A DNA stretch of 64,000 nucleotides from Edolisoma coerulescens (Eukaryota; Chordata; Aves; Passeriformes; Campephagidae), in the NCBI GenBank assembly GCA_013397115.1, contig VWZW01006289.1, positions 3,392,234-3,456,233 on the forward strand. Direction: 5' to 3'. The notes below the pieces were generated by a model. It was not told the DNA's origin. It made no database searches and worked only from the letters and a program-made list of their open reading frames with translations. The translations under genes were made by a program, and so were the position numbers. This document shows, piece after piece, positions 13,290 to 24,714 of the stretch (position 1 is its first letter; every line of letters starts with the position of its first letter).

Positions 13290-13625
13290 AAAAGAAGAGT
13301 AATTGAAACCATCACCACTGTCTTGTGGTTCTGCAACAGCTGGAATCTATTTAATCAAAATCCTGGAGTATCTAGAAAGCTTACCACATGTAAAGCCTAC
13401 CATACTTCATTTTCTAATTCCTGTTAACAAGATCGTACAGACCAATCCTTGCAATGATCTGTTTCTTTTTGTAATGGGAATTTCTTTATTCCTTGTGTCA
13501 TCCACAACTTTCACAAGTTTGTAAGTTGTTCTCCCTAAAGTAATGAATTAATACAATTAAAACAATCGGTCCCAGGGCTATTCCTTTAAAAAGAAAAAGT
13601 CACTATCAACTTCTTTATCCTAAAA
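13290..13625 (-). mobile_element. Ancient CR1 LINE relic
   Basis: The plus strand carries the antisense of an old CR1 3' region: TGTGTCATCCACAACTTTCA, then a segment on residual spacing, then AATCGGTCCCAGGGCTATTC. That order matches the reverse complement of old amniote CR1 reverse-transcriptase sequence. It is strongly diverged and the ends are approximate. Confidence 0.45.
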
Positions 13626-14640
13626 GTAATGCTGTTTGCTGCAGTCTTCCCTCTGGCTGTGCTTCTGAACTGGCTTAGAACTCCCTGCACTCATACTATC
13701 TTCCCTGTTCTGCCCAGGTCCTGCAGGGCACTGTACCAACCAAAATAAAATTCAGCCAAGCATTATAATCCACTCTAACAGTTCTAAGAAATCAATTAGC
13801 TTACCATCTCTGACATAATTTTACTTTAATAAAACTATGTTGTGATTTATTTTTCCTGCCCTCTGCCTCCCTTTTTATTATCTCCATGCAGACTTTTCTT
13901 TTCCTCTGTCCCAAACAGACAAGGCAGTCTATGCAGCAGTCGATGGTCTTTGCTTTGTGATCCTCTGGGCACAAGGTCCAGGATAATCAGAAAACTCAGG
14001 AATCCTCTGGGGAACTTAAAGATGCCTGCTACTGTCAGGCAAGGATGAGTGAGATAAGGGGAGCCATGCGAGCATGGCCCCAGAATGCTCTAGCAAATTC
14101 TAATGAACATGACCAGGTGCCCTTGACCCAAGGTGCTCAGAGCCCTCCTTGCAGCCACCTCTGTAAGAGCCAAGCCCAGAGCACAGCTCACAGCGACAGC
14201 CAAGCACAGAAGCTTGTGCAGAAGGGCACAAAGAAAAAACAAATTAGAGGTGGAAGAGGGAGAGAGAGAGGCACACAACTGTGTTCAAATCAGCATAAAC
14301 ACTCTCAAATGTGGTAGTGACACAGGGTGTACAAGAGCAGGAAAGATGAAAGAGTGACAGACAAACAGACACACAGACTTCATGGAGACACTACAGTGTC
14401 TCCACTGTAGTGAAGTTGAAAGCTGAAACCAACTTCCCTGGACCCCAAGCTGCATTGGAGATGTAGGCTGTCCATGCCAAGTCAGTGATCTCTGGCACCA
14501 AGAGGAAAACTCCTGCTTCACATAGAGGTTTACAAATATGACATAGATTCACTACCCTCCCAGTAGCATAGTGAATCCTGAAGATGAATGAAACGTGCTT
14601 TCAGGCAAAGTATCTGGGTCCCCTAAACCTAACCTTAAAC
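13626..14640. other. Unclassified intronic stretch
   Basis: Somewhat GC-richer than the neighbouring intron, with overlapping chance frames on both strands at 14045-14521. Part may be the 5' section of the CR1 element that follows, but I cannot match it. It contains the overlapping inverted repeats at 14383-14412. Confidence 0.4.
14383..14412. repeat. Two overlapping perfect inverted repeats
   Basis: First pairing: TGGAGACACT (14383-14392) with AGTGTCTCCA (14395-14404), 10-bp arms and a 2-base spacer. Second pairing: CACTACAGTG (14389-14398) with CACTGTAGTG (14403-14412), 10-bp arms and a 4-base loop. The two share bases, so only one can form at a time. Confidence 0.8.
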
Positions 14641-14649
14641 CATGCAAGA

Positions 14650-16811
14650 CCACAAGGAAGAAGTCACAAGAAATAGTAATGAGTGGCTCCTTGCTGTGGA
14701 GAACAGAGGAATCCATCTGTGGACCTGACCTATGATCTAGGGAGGTTTGCTGCTTTCTGGGAACCTGGATCCAGGATAATGTTGAGAGGGTGTCAAAGCT
14801 TTTCTGACACTCTTACTATTACTCCCTGCTGCTCTTCCATGTCAGTACCAGTAATGCTGCATGGAGAGTATCAAAAGTGAGTTCAAGCTCTACAGGCAGT
14901 AGTTAGGGGCATAGGGGCCCAAGTGGTGGTGTTCTTATTCCTGACAGCGAGGGGAAAGGCTGTGAGGAGGAGGCAGCTGGTAATACGTATCCACAACCGG
15001 CTGTGGAGATGGTTGTGGGGAGAGCGTTTTGATTTCTACAACTATGGAACCCTGTTTGTGAGTAAACATCTGCTTGGGAGAGATGGGATCCTTCTCACCG
15101 AGTGGGACAAAGTTATCTTTGCCAGCAGAATGGCTGACCTGGTAAAGAGGCACTTTAAACTAGGAATGACAGAGGAAAGAGAGTTACCAGAAGTGCTCTG
15201 AGACAGTGAAGGGCAGGGGGGGTTGATAAGCAAAGGGCCTGGAGTGACATGACTGAAAGGGATCACAAAATCAACAAAACAAAGCTTAAGCAGCTTAAGC
15301 AGGATCACCTCCAAAATGTAAGCAAGGATGTGGCTACAAGGCACCCTTAAGGAGAAATCTTCCCATCTTTTTGGGAAATCAGCATGTGGGGTGCCTCTGC
15401 AGTGCCCATACACTTATGCCTGCAGCATGGAGAACAAACACAGTGACTTAGGTATCAGTGAGCAGCCATTTTATGGGGCTCACAGATGAGGTCAGATGGA
15501 TCGTGTAACTTGAGTGATGTAATGGAGGGATACATGGTCCTTTGGAAGGAGAAGAAAAATGTGGAGGTGGGGTTGCCCTTTAAGAGGCAGAACAGCTGGA
15601 CTATATGGAGCTCTTCCTAGGGATGGATAATGAGCCAACTGAGATCTTGTGGGCAATTACTGAGCACACCAGTGTAGGTGATACTGTATTGGGTCAATAA
15701 TCTTCAAACAATCATGGTGACTGGGAGAAGTGCCTGAAGACTGGAGGAAAGGAAATATCAGCGAACTACAGGCCAGTCAAGCTCACATCAATCCTTGTCA
15801 AGGTGAAGGAGCATATTGTCTACCTAGGCTTCAGCAAGGCTTTTGACATTGTCCCATGAGATTCTCATAGAGTTAATAGAGTATGAGGTGAACAAGTGGA
15901 CAGTGAGGTAAACTGAAAACTGTCCTAAATGGCTGCTCCCAGTGGCATGAGGTCTAGGTGGAGCCCAGAAGGCAGTGGTGTACCCCAGGGGTCAGTACCA
16001 GCTCCAGTCCTGTTCAACATCTTCATTAATGATTCGGATGATGGAGCAGAGGGTACCCTCAGCGGGGCTGTTGATCACACGTAACTGGGATGAGTGACTG
16101 ATACACAATAGGGTCATACTGCCATGGGCTGACAGGAACCTCATGTGTAACAAGGGGAAGTGCAAAGCCCTGGGCTGTGGAGGAACAACAACATGCACCA
16201 ATATATGCTGGATGTGCCCAGCTGGAAAGCAGCTTGGTGAAAATGGTCCTGGTAGACACCAGATTGAAATGGGCCAACAATGGGCCCTTGGGGCCAATAA
16301 AGCTGGTGGTATTCTGGGCTGCATGAAGAAGTGTTGTCACAGTGGGTAGGGGGAAGTGATCCTTCTCCTCTGCTTAGCACTGAGCTCACACACGGAGTGC
16401 CAGGTTTAGCTCTTGGCTTCTCAATACAAGAGATATGGACACACTGGAGAAAGACCGGAGAAGGGCCATGAAGGTGACCAAGACACTGGAGCATTTCTCC
16501 TACGAGGAAAGGTTGAGAGAACTGGGACTTTTCAACATGAAGAAGAGAAAGCTTGGTGGGAAATCTCATCAATGTATATTAATACATTAGTATATACATT
16601 TATATATATTAAGATAATAGGTTTACAGAGGATGAAGCAAGGCTTCTTTCAGTGGTTTCCAGTAACAAGATCAGAGTCAATGGTCATAAACTCAAACCTA
16701 GGAAGTACCATCTGAACATCAGGAAATGCTTTGTAGCTGCGAGGATCACCATCCACTGGCACAAGTTGCTGTGTAGTCTTCATCTGTGAAGATTCTAAAA
16801 GGCTGCCTGTA
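14650..16811 (+). mobile_element. Degenerate CR1 LINE (ORF1 esterase to RT end)
   Basis: This is the longest CR1 copy in the window. Around 14740-15200 the broken frames match the esterase (SGNH-like) half of CR1 ORF1; the end of that part includes LLGRDGILLTEWDK, typical of this domain. Near 15410-15460 YTYACSMENKHSDL resembles the start of the ORF2 endonuclease. From about 15760 the reverse-transcriptase remnants follow in order: NYRPV-like, KAFDIVPHE-like, PVLFNIFINDSDDG, MCNKGKCKALG and a C-terminal stretch at 16440-16560. Frameshifts, stops and internal deletions (most of the endonuclease and N-terminal RT) make it dead. An AT-rich tract at 16571-16612 interrupts the 3' coding part, and the 3' UTR is missing. 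Confidence 0.85.
16571..16612. repeat. AT-rich low-complexity tract inside CR1
   Basis: Alternating TA-rich sequence with TATATATATT interrupts the RT C-terminal region of the CR1 copy. The flanking CR1 sequence continues on both sides, so this is a later microsatellite-like expansion. Confidence 0.6.
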
Positions 16812-19197
16812 CATAGTCACTTCTTATTACTAGTTACAATTCTCACTTAAAAATGACCCCCCACTCTGTAGCTGAATGTACAGAGACCATTTCCTATGAA
16901 GAGGGACAAACTTGAGATAAGGTTCTATCTCTCTGATTTAGCCCCATTTCCTATATCATAATCTTATGACCTTCCCATAATCTCATGGCTTCTAAATATT
17001 TACCAGGACCCAGAAGAATCATAATAGACCTAGTTTCCCTTTTATTAGTAGAAGTCACTTTCAGAGATTGCCTTTCTGTGAAGATCTTAATGTATCAACT
17101 CGAATTATAGGAAAGCATAGTCATAAGACAGAATAGAGGAATTCATTCTTCTCTGCAAGGTCAAGAAAACTTGAATTAAATTGTTCCTAAGATTTTGCTA
17201 TAGAAATCAGGCAAGAATTGGGAATAAGGGAATATGAAGGAAGATCTCAGGCACATGACACCTTGGAAAAAAAGTAAACATTAGGAAGAGATAGTTTTTA
17301 AGAGTTTTATAGTTAAACAATTAAGTTTATAATGTCTCGGTTTTCCTGCTCTCAATCTCTTCTCTTCATGCTTTTTCCCATATTTTCCTTTTACTGCCTT
17401 GTGTGTCTCTCTTCTGCCTTTCTTTTTTACTGTTCAAAGTTGAAGGCAGGGCACTCCTTCTAGGATGAAATTACTGTGTACTATTCAGAGCTCCCAGATT
17501 AAACATTTATGTTATCTGGTATATTTGAGGCTTCCAAGCTCATTCATGGACAAAAAAGTAATGTTTTTCTTGCTGCCCTAAAATGTCTTGGCAACTGTGA
17601 TGGAGAGTGGAAAGCTCTGCTCTTCCTTTTGATCCTCAGAAGCCAAACCTAAGAAGTCAAAAAGCGTAATCACACCTTGAAGTCTACATAATTTATACCT
17701 ACAGCCATCAAAAAATGGTGTCTCAAGCTTGTTTTCTGTCTGAAGTTTGAAAGGTCAACAGAGATCTCATTTATTTTCCCTGTCTAGCCCCTCTTAGCCT
17801 CACAATAACTCTCTTATTGCCTCTGCTTTTCCAGTGAATTCTTATCAGAACCGACCACTAACTCAGATGCAAGTTTGCAGACTACACAGTGACAAAGCAA
17901 TAACAATAAATAAAATTCTAGATTAATAAAACTTTTACCCTGCTTTCTCTACAGCAACAGACATATACTATGTTGAGAAGACTTATTGTTAGCTGCTTTT
18001 ATTTTTATTTTTTCCAGTATTATATTTTCTAGGATGAGACTTGGAATTTAGAGATACTAAATTCTTTAAAGTTAGGCAAAATGGACCCTGATGGCCTCCT
18101 GATTTTCGCAGATGTTGCATTGTCAGTGTGCGAAATGCAACACAATCTAAAGAAATCCTTAGTGTTCATTATGTCTGCTAGAAATAATGGGTTTTTGTCC
18201 ACTTACAAGGTTTGTTTCTCTTAAGTTTTTGTCACCAACATATTTTTAGGTTTTTGATCTCAATGAAGACTGTGACAGACTCACAAGAGAGAATATTTTA
18301 TCTTGATATTGTTAATCTATTTCATTATCTTATGGCATACTTCTCATTTCTTCTGCCTTTTTGAAATGCCACCTACACTGATAAAATTACATTAGGAGTT
18401 TTCAATATTTCCATGAAGAAGCAGAGAAATCACATAAAGAAATGACTAGTAAGAAGTAAGGAAAAACAAAGATTCACTTGAGATGAACAGAATTCAACTT
18501 ATTTTAAAAACAATCCCAGACAAAGTATTCAGTGGGAGGAAAATATGTATTTTTTTAAAAATCTAGAAATATCATGAATATGCTATCAAATGTAAAGTTA
18601 AAATGCAGTTTCACTGAGTTTCAACATGAGATGATTGCAAAAAGAATTAACTGAAGCCAGTCTATAGAAAGTGCCCTATCACAAAACAAGGAAGCCCTCT
18701 TAATGTACCAGTGCAATCAAGTGCCAACTTCCAGTTTGAAACATACTATGAATAAGAATGTATATAAATAAAATGAAAAATATGCAGGAAATAACAGAAA
18801 AATATTGAAGCAAAGTAAACTAGAATTACTCATAAGCAAATAAAGCATTATCTGAAAACCAGTACATGATTATACATTTCTCTTTTTCCCAGTCATATTT
18901 TGTAGCCTTTACATCCTCTTTAATACTGGTGGCTTCCAAAAGTTTTGAGTTACTGATAGTTAAGTATAACTTCATTCTCATGACTCTTCCCACTGAAGCA
19001 TGAAATATAGCAAACAGCAAACCACAGGAATATTGCCTGGTTTGCGTAATTCAAAATACAATCCCAAACAGGTAGCGCCAGGCAGCAGTAAAATTTGAGG
19101 CACCAACCACTGCATAATCTTCAATCACTTGCAAGCTCATCTGTGAATCAGAAACAGGACACAGTCAGGCCTTTTCTGAAAACTGTGGGCATTACAG
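16812..19197. other. Intronic DNA, no gene seen
   Basis: AT-rich intron without recognised repeats or exons. It holds the short hairpin at 18113-18142, listed separately. Confidence 0.5.
18113..18142. repeat. Perfect 9-bp inverted repeat
   Basis: TGTTGCATT (18113-18121) and AATGCAACA (18134-18142) are exact complements around a 12-base loop. A second possible pairing, TTCGCA (18105-18110) with TGCGAA (18129-18134), overlaps it. ATTTGCAT-like octamer sequence is not complete. No function is known. Confidence 0.6.
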
Positions 19198-19619
19198 TGT
19201 TGTGGTTTAGGAATGTTACTCTCCAATTTAGTTCTTCCAGTGAAACCATGAGCCTCTTGCTCACACCCTCTTCCCCCTCTCCCTCCCCTGTGGTGGGATG
19301 GAGGAGAGAGTCAGAGGCACAAAAGGTGAAGATCACGGGATGAGATAAGAACAATTTGCTGGAAACAGCAATGAGATAAGAGAATGAACTATGACAGCAG
19401 CAATACTAATGACACAGGGTACAAGAAAGAGGTGAACAATTCACATGGAAACAACAATTCCCGACTGCTCCCTCCACCACACTATGCTGAGCTGGAAGAG
19501 ACTCCCTTCCCCCAGCTCCCAGCAATGAGGTGAGATGGTAGAGAAAAACTTCTGGGTGCTGGCCATGCTCCCTCCTGGATACTGTAAAAATTAACCCTGT
19601 CCTGCCTGGAACCAGGACA
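19198..19619 (-). mobile_element. Solo ERV LTR (minus)
   Basis: Read on the minus strand it begins TGTCCTGGTTCCAGGCAGGA, the characteristic start of a widespread avian LTR group, and continues with GGGTTAATTTTTACAG. It ends in CCTAAACCACAACA, giving TG...CA termini and 422 bp. The plus-strand left flank is TACAG and the right flank AACAG, compatible with a 4-5 bp target duplication with one change. No internal gag/pol sequence adjoins it, so it is a solo LTR. It shares blocks, including GAGATAAGAACAATT, with the LTR at 58174-58578. Confidence 0.8.
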
Positions 19620-19664
19620 AACAGCTATAACTCTTCAGGCTTGATAAACACTAAAGCTAGCCTG

Positions 19665-19737
19665 ACTTTCAGCAGCAGGTTGGACAAGAGACCTCCAAAG
19701 TCTCTTCCAATCTAAATTACCCTACAGTTACATACCA
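19665..19737 (+). mobile_element. CR1 3'-end fragment
   Basis: GCAGCAGGTTGGACAAGAGA followed by CTCTTCCAATCTAAATTACC matches the last part of the CR1 3' UTR. The terminal ATTCTATG repeats have decayed. Only some 70 bp remain. Confidence 0.6.
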
Positions 19738-22336
19738 CAGCAAACACTTTGAGCTGAAAATCTCAAAAATGTTTTGTAACCTCATTTATAAATCTTTGCC
19801 CCAGAATTAACTTTTGAAACAGAATCTTCTCCCAGAGGATGAAAACAGGGCAGCAATCCCTAAAATCTAGGACATAGAAGCACAGTAGGTATGAACTTGT
19901 CCTAGTTAAGTAACAGAACTGATGAAGTGTGTACATTATTCTTATATTGAGTCAACTAACACAATTTAAACATTAACCCAACGGAAAGGATATTTATGGT
20001 TGTACAAACAGACATGAATTATTCACAAAGGATGCTAACAGTGAGCTGAACTATTGGCAGCCATAGAATACAGGTCACTTTAAAAGTCATATGCCTTGAA
20101 TTCAAGTAATGCCAAGGAAGGGAGCCTCAAGCCACACTAGCAGTATAAAACGTACAGATATTGCCCATGTGCTTTAAGAACTGAAAGCACATTAGCATAA
20201 AGTTCTCCATTCTATCGACCTACCCTTTGTCTCTCTATGTGACCTGGAGAATAACAAAGATATAATATTTTTTAATAAGAAAGAGAAGATTTTTCACCAA
20301 GAAAATGGAAATGGATGATAACTCAAAGTCTTGGCAGAAAGGATTCCTAAAGGAAACAACTGGAATAGAAGCAAGAGATCCTCTGTGATCTTGGCCATCA
20401 GAGATAAATTGGAGTAAGACTGATAAACTAAGCAATTGAGACAACTGTCTCATCACAAGGCAAAGTACACCAAAAAGAAAGCGTGATGACTTTGAGGGCC
20501 AGCTAACTTGCAGGCAAGTTAGGTGAGCTTTAATTATTCACAAGATAAGATCAAAGTACTAATTGCAGAGGAACAGGAGACAGTGACCTAGCTAAGGAAA
20601 ACAAGTCATCAGCCCAAAAATCCCTGAAGTTAGATGGCAGGTAAAGAGATGCAATTGGGGTTCCTGTGGACTAAACTTCATGGGTATGAAGTCACTATGC
20701 AAGAAAAAGAAGGAGCATCTATCCTCTCATATGTTTAGGTGGAAGGACCACTGGAGGAAATTTAGATAGATATCCAAATTGTTCTAGATTTTAAAAAGAG
20801 AATGAGATCTGTCAAACTGACGCAGTCTTTCTGGGAGATGGGAAAATGAGAGAACTGCTCTGTCTTGCTGCTAAGAGTAAAACCAACTGAGTTACTACAT
20901 AGGCTTCTCTAAAGATCCCATTTATTTGTTTCTGCTTATTTCATTTTGCTTGAGAGTAAGAGATGACATTCAGTTACTTCTGATCTAATGGCTTGTAATG
21001 TATTTTCGTTATAGATAAGACCATTCACATCCCAAGCTCAGTGGCATTTTACGACAGATAGAGAAATTTTAGATGCTATTCAACTATTCTGTCACTTTCA
21101 AAAAAATGTCAGAAGAATAGTTTTGCCTGGCGTTCCTTTAGAGGGAAAATGATAGTTTCAGTTGATATATAGACTTTTACCAGCACCTGAGGGTCACTAA
21201 CAGGCCTTGATGATCCTTCCTCTGGGGCCTCTACCCAGCCTTTAGTCCTGTGTCTTCAGTCTCTGCCACAGACCTGTCCCGCAGTCACTAGACCTGACCC
21301 TGGATTGTGGACTGATTTGCCAGCTTGGCCTTGGACCTGCTTCATTGCCATGGACTTACTTGCTTGATGATCTGCACACTTGGCTGATCCTGGTCTCAAT
21401 CCCTGGGTCTGCCCTCCTCTCTTGCAGTGAGACTGGGCTCTGCCCAGTCGTTGCATGCTCTCCTGCTCTACTGCGGGTGGCTCCCATCCCTCACTGCTCC
21501 CAGATAGCAAATTAATTAGTTCCTGCAGTTTTTCCTGTACTGTCTGCATGGGGAAGGGAGAAACTCTACATGGAGCTGAAACAGGAAGGATTGAGCCTAA
21601 TTGTTTTGAAGACTCAGGACTCAACATGCTGTATAAAAATCACTGCAATTCAAGGAAGCTTGGACTGAATCTTGCATTACTTGAAAGCTGTAATGAATCA
21701 CAGTAAATTGGGTTTGCAGACACAGAAGGTTTTTGCTTACCTTTCAAGAGAAATAGAGAGACTTTGAACTCAAGTGCAGCACGCTTGCAAACCGTTGAAA
21801 GATGCAGTTAAGGTCACTTCTTAAGTGACCCTGACAGACAGGAAGTCCCTCCTGCCATCCCAAAGGAAGACCAAGAATCCCTATGTTCTGTTTGTTTAGT
21901 CTTATCCTAAAAAAACCTACACAACAAAAGTTCAACAATCTACCCTTTCTATTTGACTTTTTTTCGCTTCTAATCTTTCTCATTAAATATATTTTCAGTT
22001 AACCCAATGCTCTTTACAGACTTCTCTGATCTACTTCCTTCTTGAAGATGATACTAGGCCTCATGTTCCAACTTTTATCTAATGAAATCTAAGGAGATTT
22101 GCAGTTTACTCCGTGTGTCTTAAGGGTCAATATTGCATTACATCAGGGTCATGCAACAAGAGCTCTTTGCTTCCTTTCTACTTTTTACAACAAGTCAAGC
22201 AGTTTAAATGTCTTGCCCATTACTCAATTTGTGGTTAATTGTGGTGCTTTCCATATCTTTCTCTGGAGATCTGCTGCCTATGTAACCATTCTGCACTTTT
22301 TCACTTAAATACTGTTTTTGTTAAAACCTTTATAAA
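19738..22336. other. Intronic DNA with an unclassified GC-richer block
   Basis: Mostly unique AT-rich intron. At 21200-21540 the base composition rises, and the minus strand there carries a 123-codon frame (21256-21627) with a Gln/Ser/Gly-rich, partly helical-looking product including VQEKLQELINLLSG. I do not recognise it. It may be an old LTR, an old pseudogene fragment or chance. Confidence 0.4.
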
Positions 22337-22911
22337 TGTGCTGGTTTTGGCTGGGGTAGAGTTAGTTTTCTTCACAGAGCCTAGTATGGGGCTGTGTTTT
22401 GGATTTGTGGTGAACACAGGGTTGATAATATAGAGATGGTTTTGTTCTTCCTGAGTAGGGCTTGCACAGAACCAAGGCCTTTTCTGCTTTTCATACTGCA
22501 TTGCTGGCATGGGAGGCTGGTAGGAGATAAAGCTGGAACAGGCCTCTATGACCAAAGGGATATTCCAGACCATATGACATCATGCTTAGTACATAAAGTG
22601 GGGGAAGAAGGAGGAAGGGAGGGATGTTTGCAGTGATGGCATTTGTATTCCCAAGTAGCTGCTATGTGTGATGCGGCCCTGCTCTCCTGGAGATGGCTGA
22701 ACACCCACCTGCCCATGGGAAGCGATGAACTAATTCCTTGTTTTGTTTTCCTCATGCACATGGCTTTTTCTTTCCCTATGAGTCTGTCTTTATCTCACCC
22801 CCTGGGTTTTCTGGCTCTTACCCTTCTGATTCTCTCCCCAAACCTGCTTGGAGAGGAGTGACCAAGCGGCTGTGTGGTGCGAGGCTGCTGGCTGGGGTTA
22901 AACAAATATCA
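22337..22911 (+). mobile_element. ERVL-type solo LTR, near full length
   Basis: Starts TGTGCTGGTTTTGGCTGGGG and carries the expected ordered blocks: TATGGGGCTGTGTTTTGGAT, AGGCCTTTTCTGCTTTTCAT, CAAAGGGATATTCCAGACC, CATATGACATCATGCTTAG, a CATAAAG promoter-like box, then GAGATGGCTGAACACC and CTGTCTTTATCTCACCCC. It ends CTGGCTGGGGTTAAACA. Length and order agree with a full avian LTR of this group. The exact 3' edge (22904 or 22911) and a target duplication are unclear. No internal retroviral genes adjoin it. Confidence 0.85.
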
Positions 22912-22924
22912 ATATCATTCTGAA

Positions 22925-24110
22925 ACTTAATCCTGTCCTCTGCAAAGTACTTGCAGCTTTTCCCAAGTAGGTATGAACTTCAATTTAATAAACATTTTCT
23001 CTATCACACTATCTAGAGAAAACCTTATCTCTTTCTAGAGAATACCACTTGACAGAATCTCATCCTTCTTGTTTGACAGTATACCACTGATAACTACTCA
23101 TTGAAATTACTTCCAAGACAGAGAAGGGTAAAGCATACCATACTTTTTTGGTGACTTTTTGCTTCTGCATTTGTTTTAAAAACAAATATTCAACTGACCT
23201 GATGTCAATTAACTTTTGAGGCAGGAATACTGGTCAGAGACTAGACTGCTCTTACAGTATCTTCACCAAGACTAAGTTCTCCTACTTTTCTTTAGGAGCA
23301 CTTTTAACATTTTATAAGTCATAAAATATCACACATCACCTATCACACCTCCTTGAGACATGTTACCTTGTCATAGAGGGAAATCAGATTGCTTTACATG
23401 ATTTATTCTTGACAAATCCATTTTCATCATTGTTTAGCATCTTTTTATCTCCTGTATGATTCCAAACAGATTATCTGCTCAAGTGTCTTTCCAGGAATCA
23501 AATTTAGCCTGACTGGCCCATAACTCCCTGGGCCTTTGTGTGTTTTCTGGAAAGACAGACACAAAGGTTTCTTCCCTCCCTGTACAATTCATTTACTTTT
23601 TATCCTTTAATTCTCAAAGCTCATAAGGGAAGAGTCTAAGATTTCTTAAGTATTCCATAGTGAATTAATTGTGCCAGACAATTTGAAAATATCTGACTCA
23701 TCTAAGATGACTCTAACATGTTCATATCCCTCTTCCCTAGTTTTAATTATGCTAGTCTTCAGAGCACGGTCAGCCTTTTTTAAAACCAATGCTGAGGAAG
23801 AAAAAAATTCCCAACAACCAACCAACCAACCAGGCATGTCTCTCTCAGTTCTACCTCTCTGATAATTAATGGACCAGCTCTTCTCCTTGTCTTGCTCTGG
23901 TTCATAATGTATAAGATGTTTTCTTTTACTCTATTATTAAAGCCGCGCTTAAAGGCACTTAGTCCATACTTTATTGCAATTTCTATGACGAAAATGTTGC
24001 TCAGGGTGAAACTTGAAAGATCTGTGGGGTGCATGGTATGTGATCTTATTAGTTCTGGGGGCTTCAGACATTTTTGGCTCAGTAAGCTCCTCCAGTATTT
24101 TCAGCCATAG
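22925..24110 (-). mobile_element. Ancient CR1 LINE relic next to the exon
   Basis: The plus strand carries antisense ancient CR1 sequence. The clearest part is 23340-23640: TTGTCATAGAGGGAAATCAG, TTCTTGACAAATCCATTTTC, GTGTCTTTCCAGGAATCAAA and CTGACTGGCCCATAACTCCC. This is the order seen in old amniote CR1 reverse-transcriptase remnants. Weaker agreement continues to about 23760 (GACAATTTGAAAATATCTGA). The outer limits are guesses; only the core is well supported. Confidence 0.6.
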
Positions 24111-24541
24111 ACTTATCGGATTTTGTTCCCCAGTGCTCAGACTGATGCTTATAATAAATCAGAGCACAAAAGGAACATGAAGAAATTGGATTTATTCTCC
24201 CTTTCAAGTGAACCAGAGTCAGGATACAAGCCTCCCTCAAAAACATATGCTTTTGCAAATCAAAGAGTATAAAGGAACCTTTGCACTTGGGTGCAATGAT
24301 CTTGGGTGTAAAAAACAGACATGCGAAAGCATGGGCAGCTTTCATTACAGGCACTCAAATAAACCCTAGAGGGGAATTAAGCTTATTCAGTACAGCAAAT
24401 GTGACCTACAAAGAGAAAGCCAAATAGGACTGAAACAGTGGGACTGTTTCTTTTTCCTTAATTGCTAGTAATAAAGAAACTAGCTCCTTAGAAGTCTGAT
24501 ATTAGTATCTCTCTGTGTGTACTAGAAATTATGCAAATCTT
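24111..24541. other. Intron just past the GABBR2 donor
   Basis: Intron sequence between the ancient CR1 relic and the exon's donor GT at 24543-24542. No other exon or repeat is seen. Confidence 0.6.
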
Positions 24542-24543
24542 AC

Positions 24544-24714
24544 CTCAGAGAACCTTTGTACATCCTGGGTTAAAGTTCCTACTCTCTTCCAATGATAATG
24601 TTTGAGTAACTTCAAAATTGCTGGATTCACTGCATTATCAGATGGCACTGTCCGGAAGAAATAAGGATATTTTTTCTTATCAGCCAGCTCTGGAGTTGTT
24701 GCTGCAAATGAAAG
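24544..24714 (-). CDS. GABBR2: GABA-B receptor subunit 2, internal coding exon
   Basis: Encodes 57 residues beginning LSFAATTPELADKKKYPYFF and ending TLTQDVQRFSE. I recognise these as GABBR2, lobe 1 of the extracellular Venus-flytrap (periplasmic-binding-protein-like) domain, roughly residues 150-206 of the mammalian protein. GB2 does not bind GABA itself; it heterodimerises with GB1 at the neuronal membrane, aids surface delivery and couples to Gi/o. Splice sites are consensus: acceptor TTTTTTTCCAG (AG at 24716-24715) and donor GAG|GTAAGATT (GT at 24543-24542). Both junctions are phase 0 and the frame is fully open. Compared with the human sequence as I remember it, two residues differ: Glu for Val in TTPELAD and His for Gln in KHYHWKR. 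GABBR1 is excluded because its equivalent segment reads quite differently. It is probably exon 3 in mammalian numbering. Confidence 0.95.

Noticed and set aside
16141..16572. 143-codon minus-strand frame
   Set aside because: Antisense to the CR1 RT relic on the plus strand.
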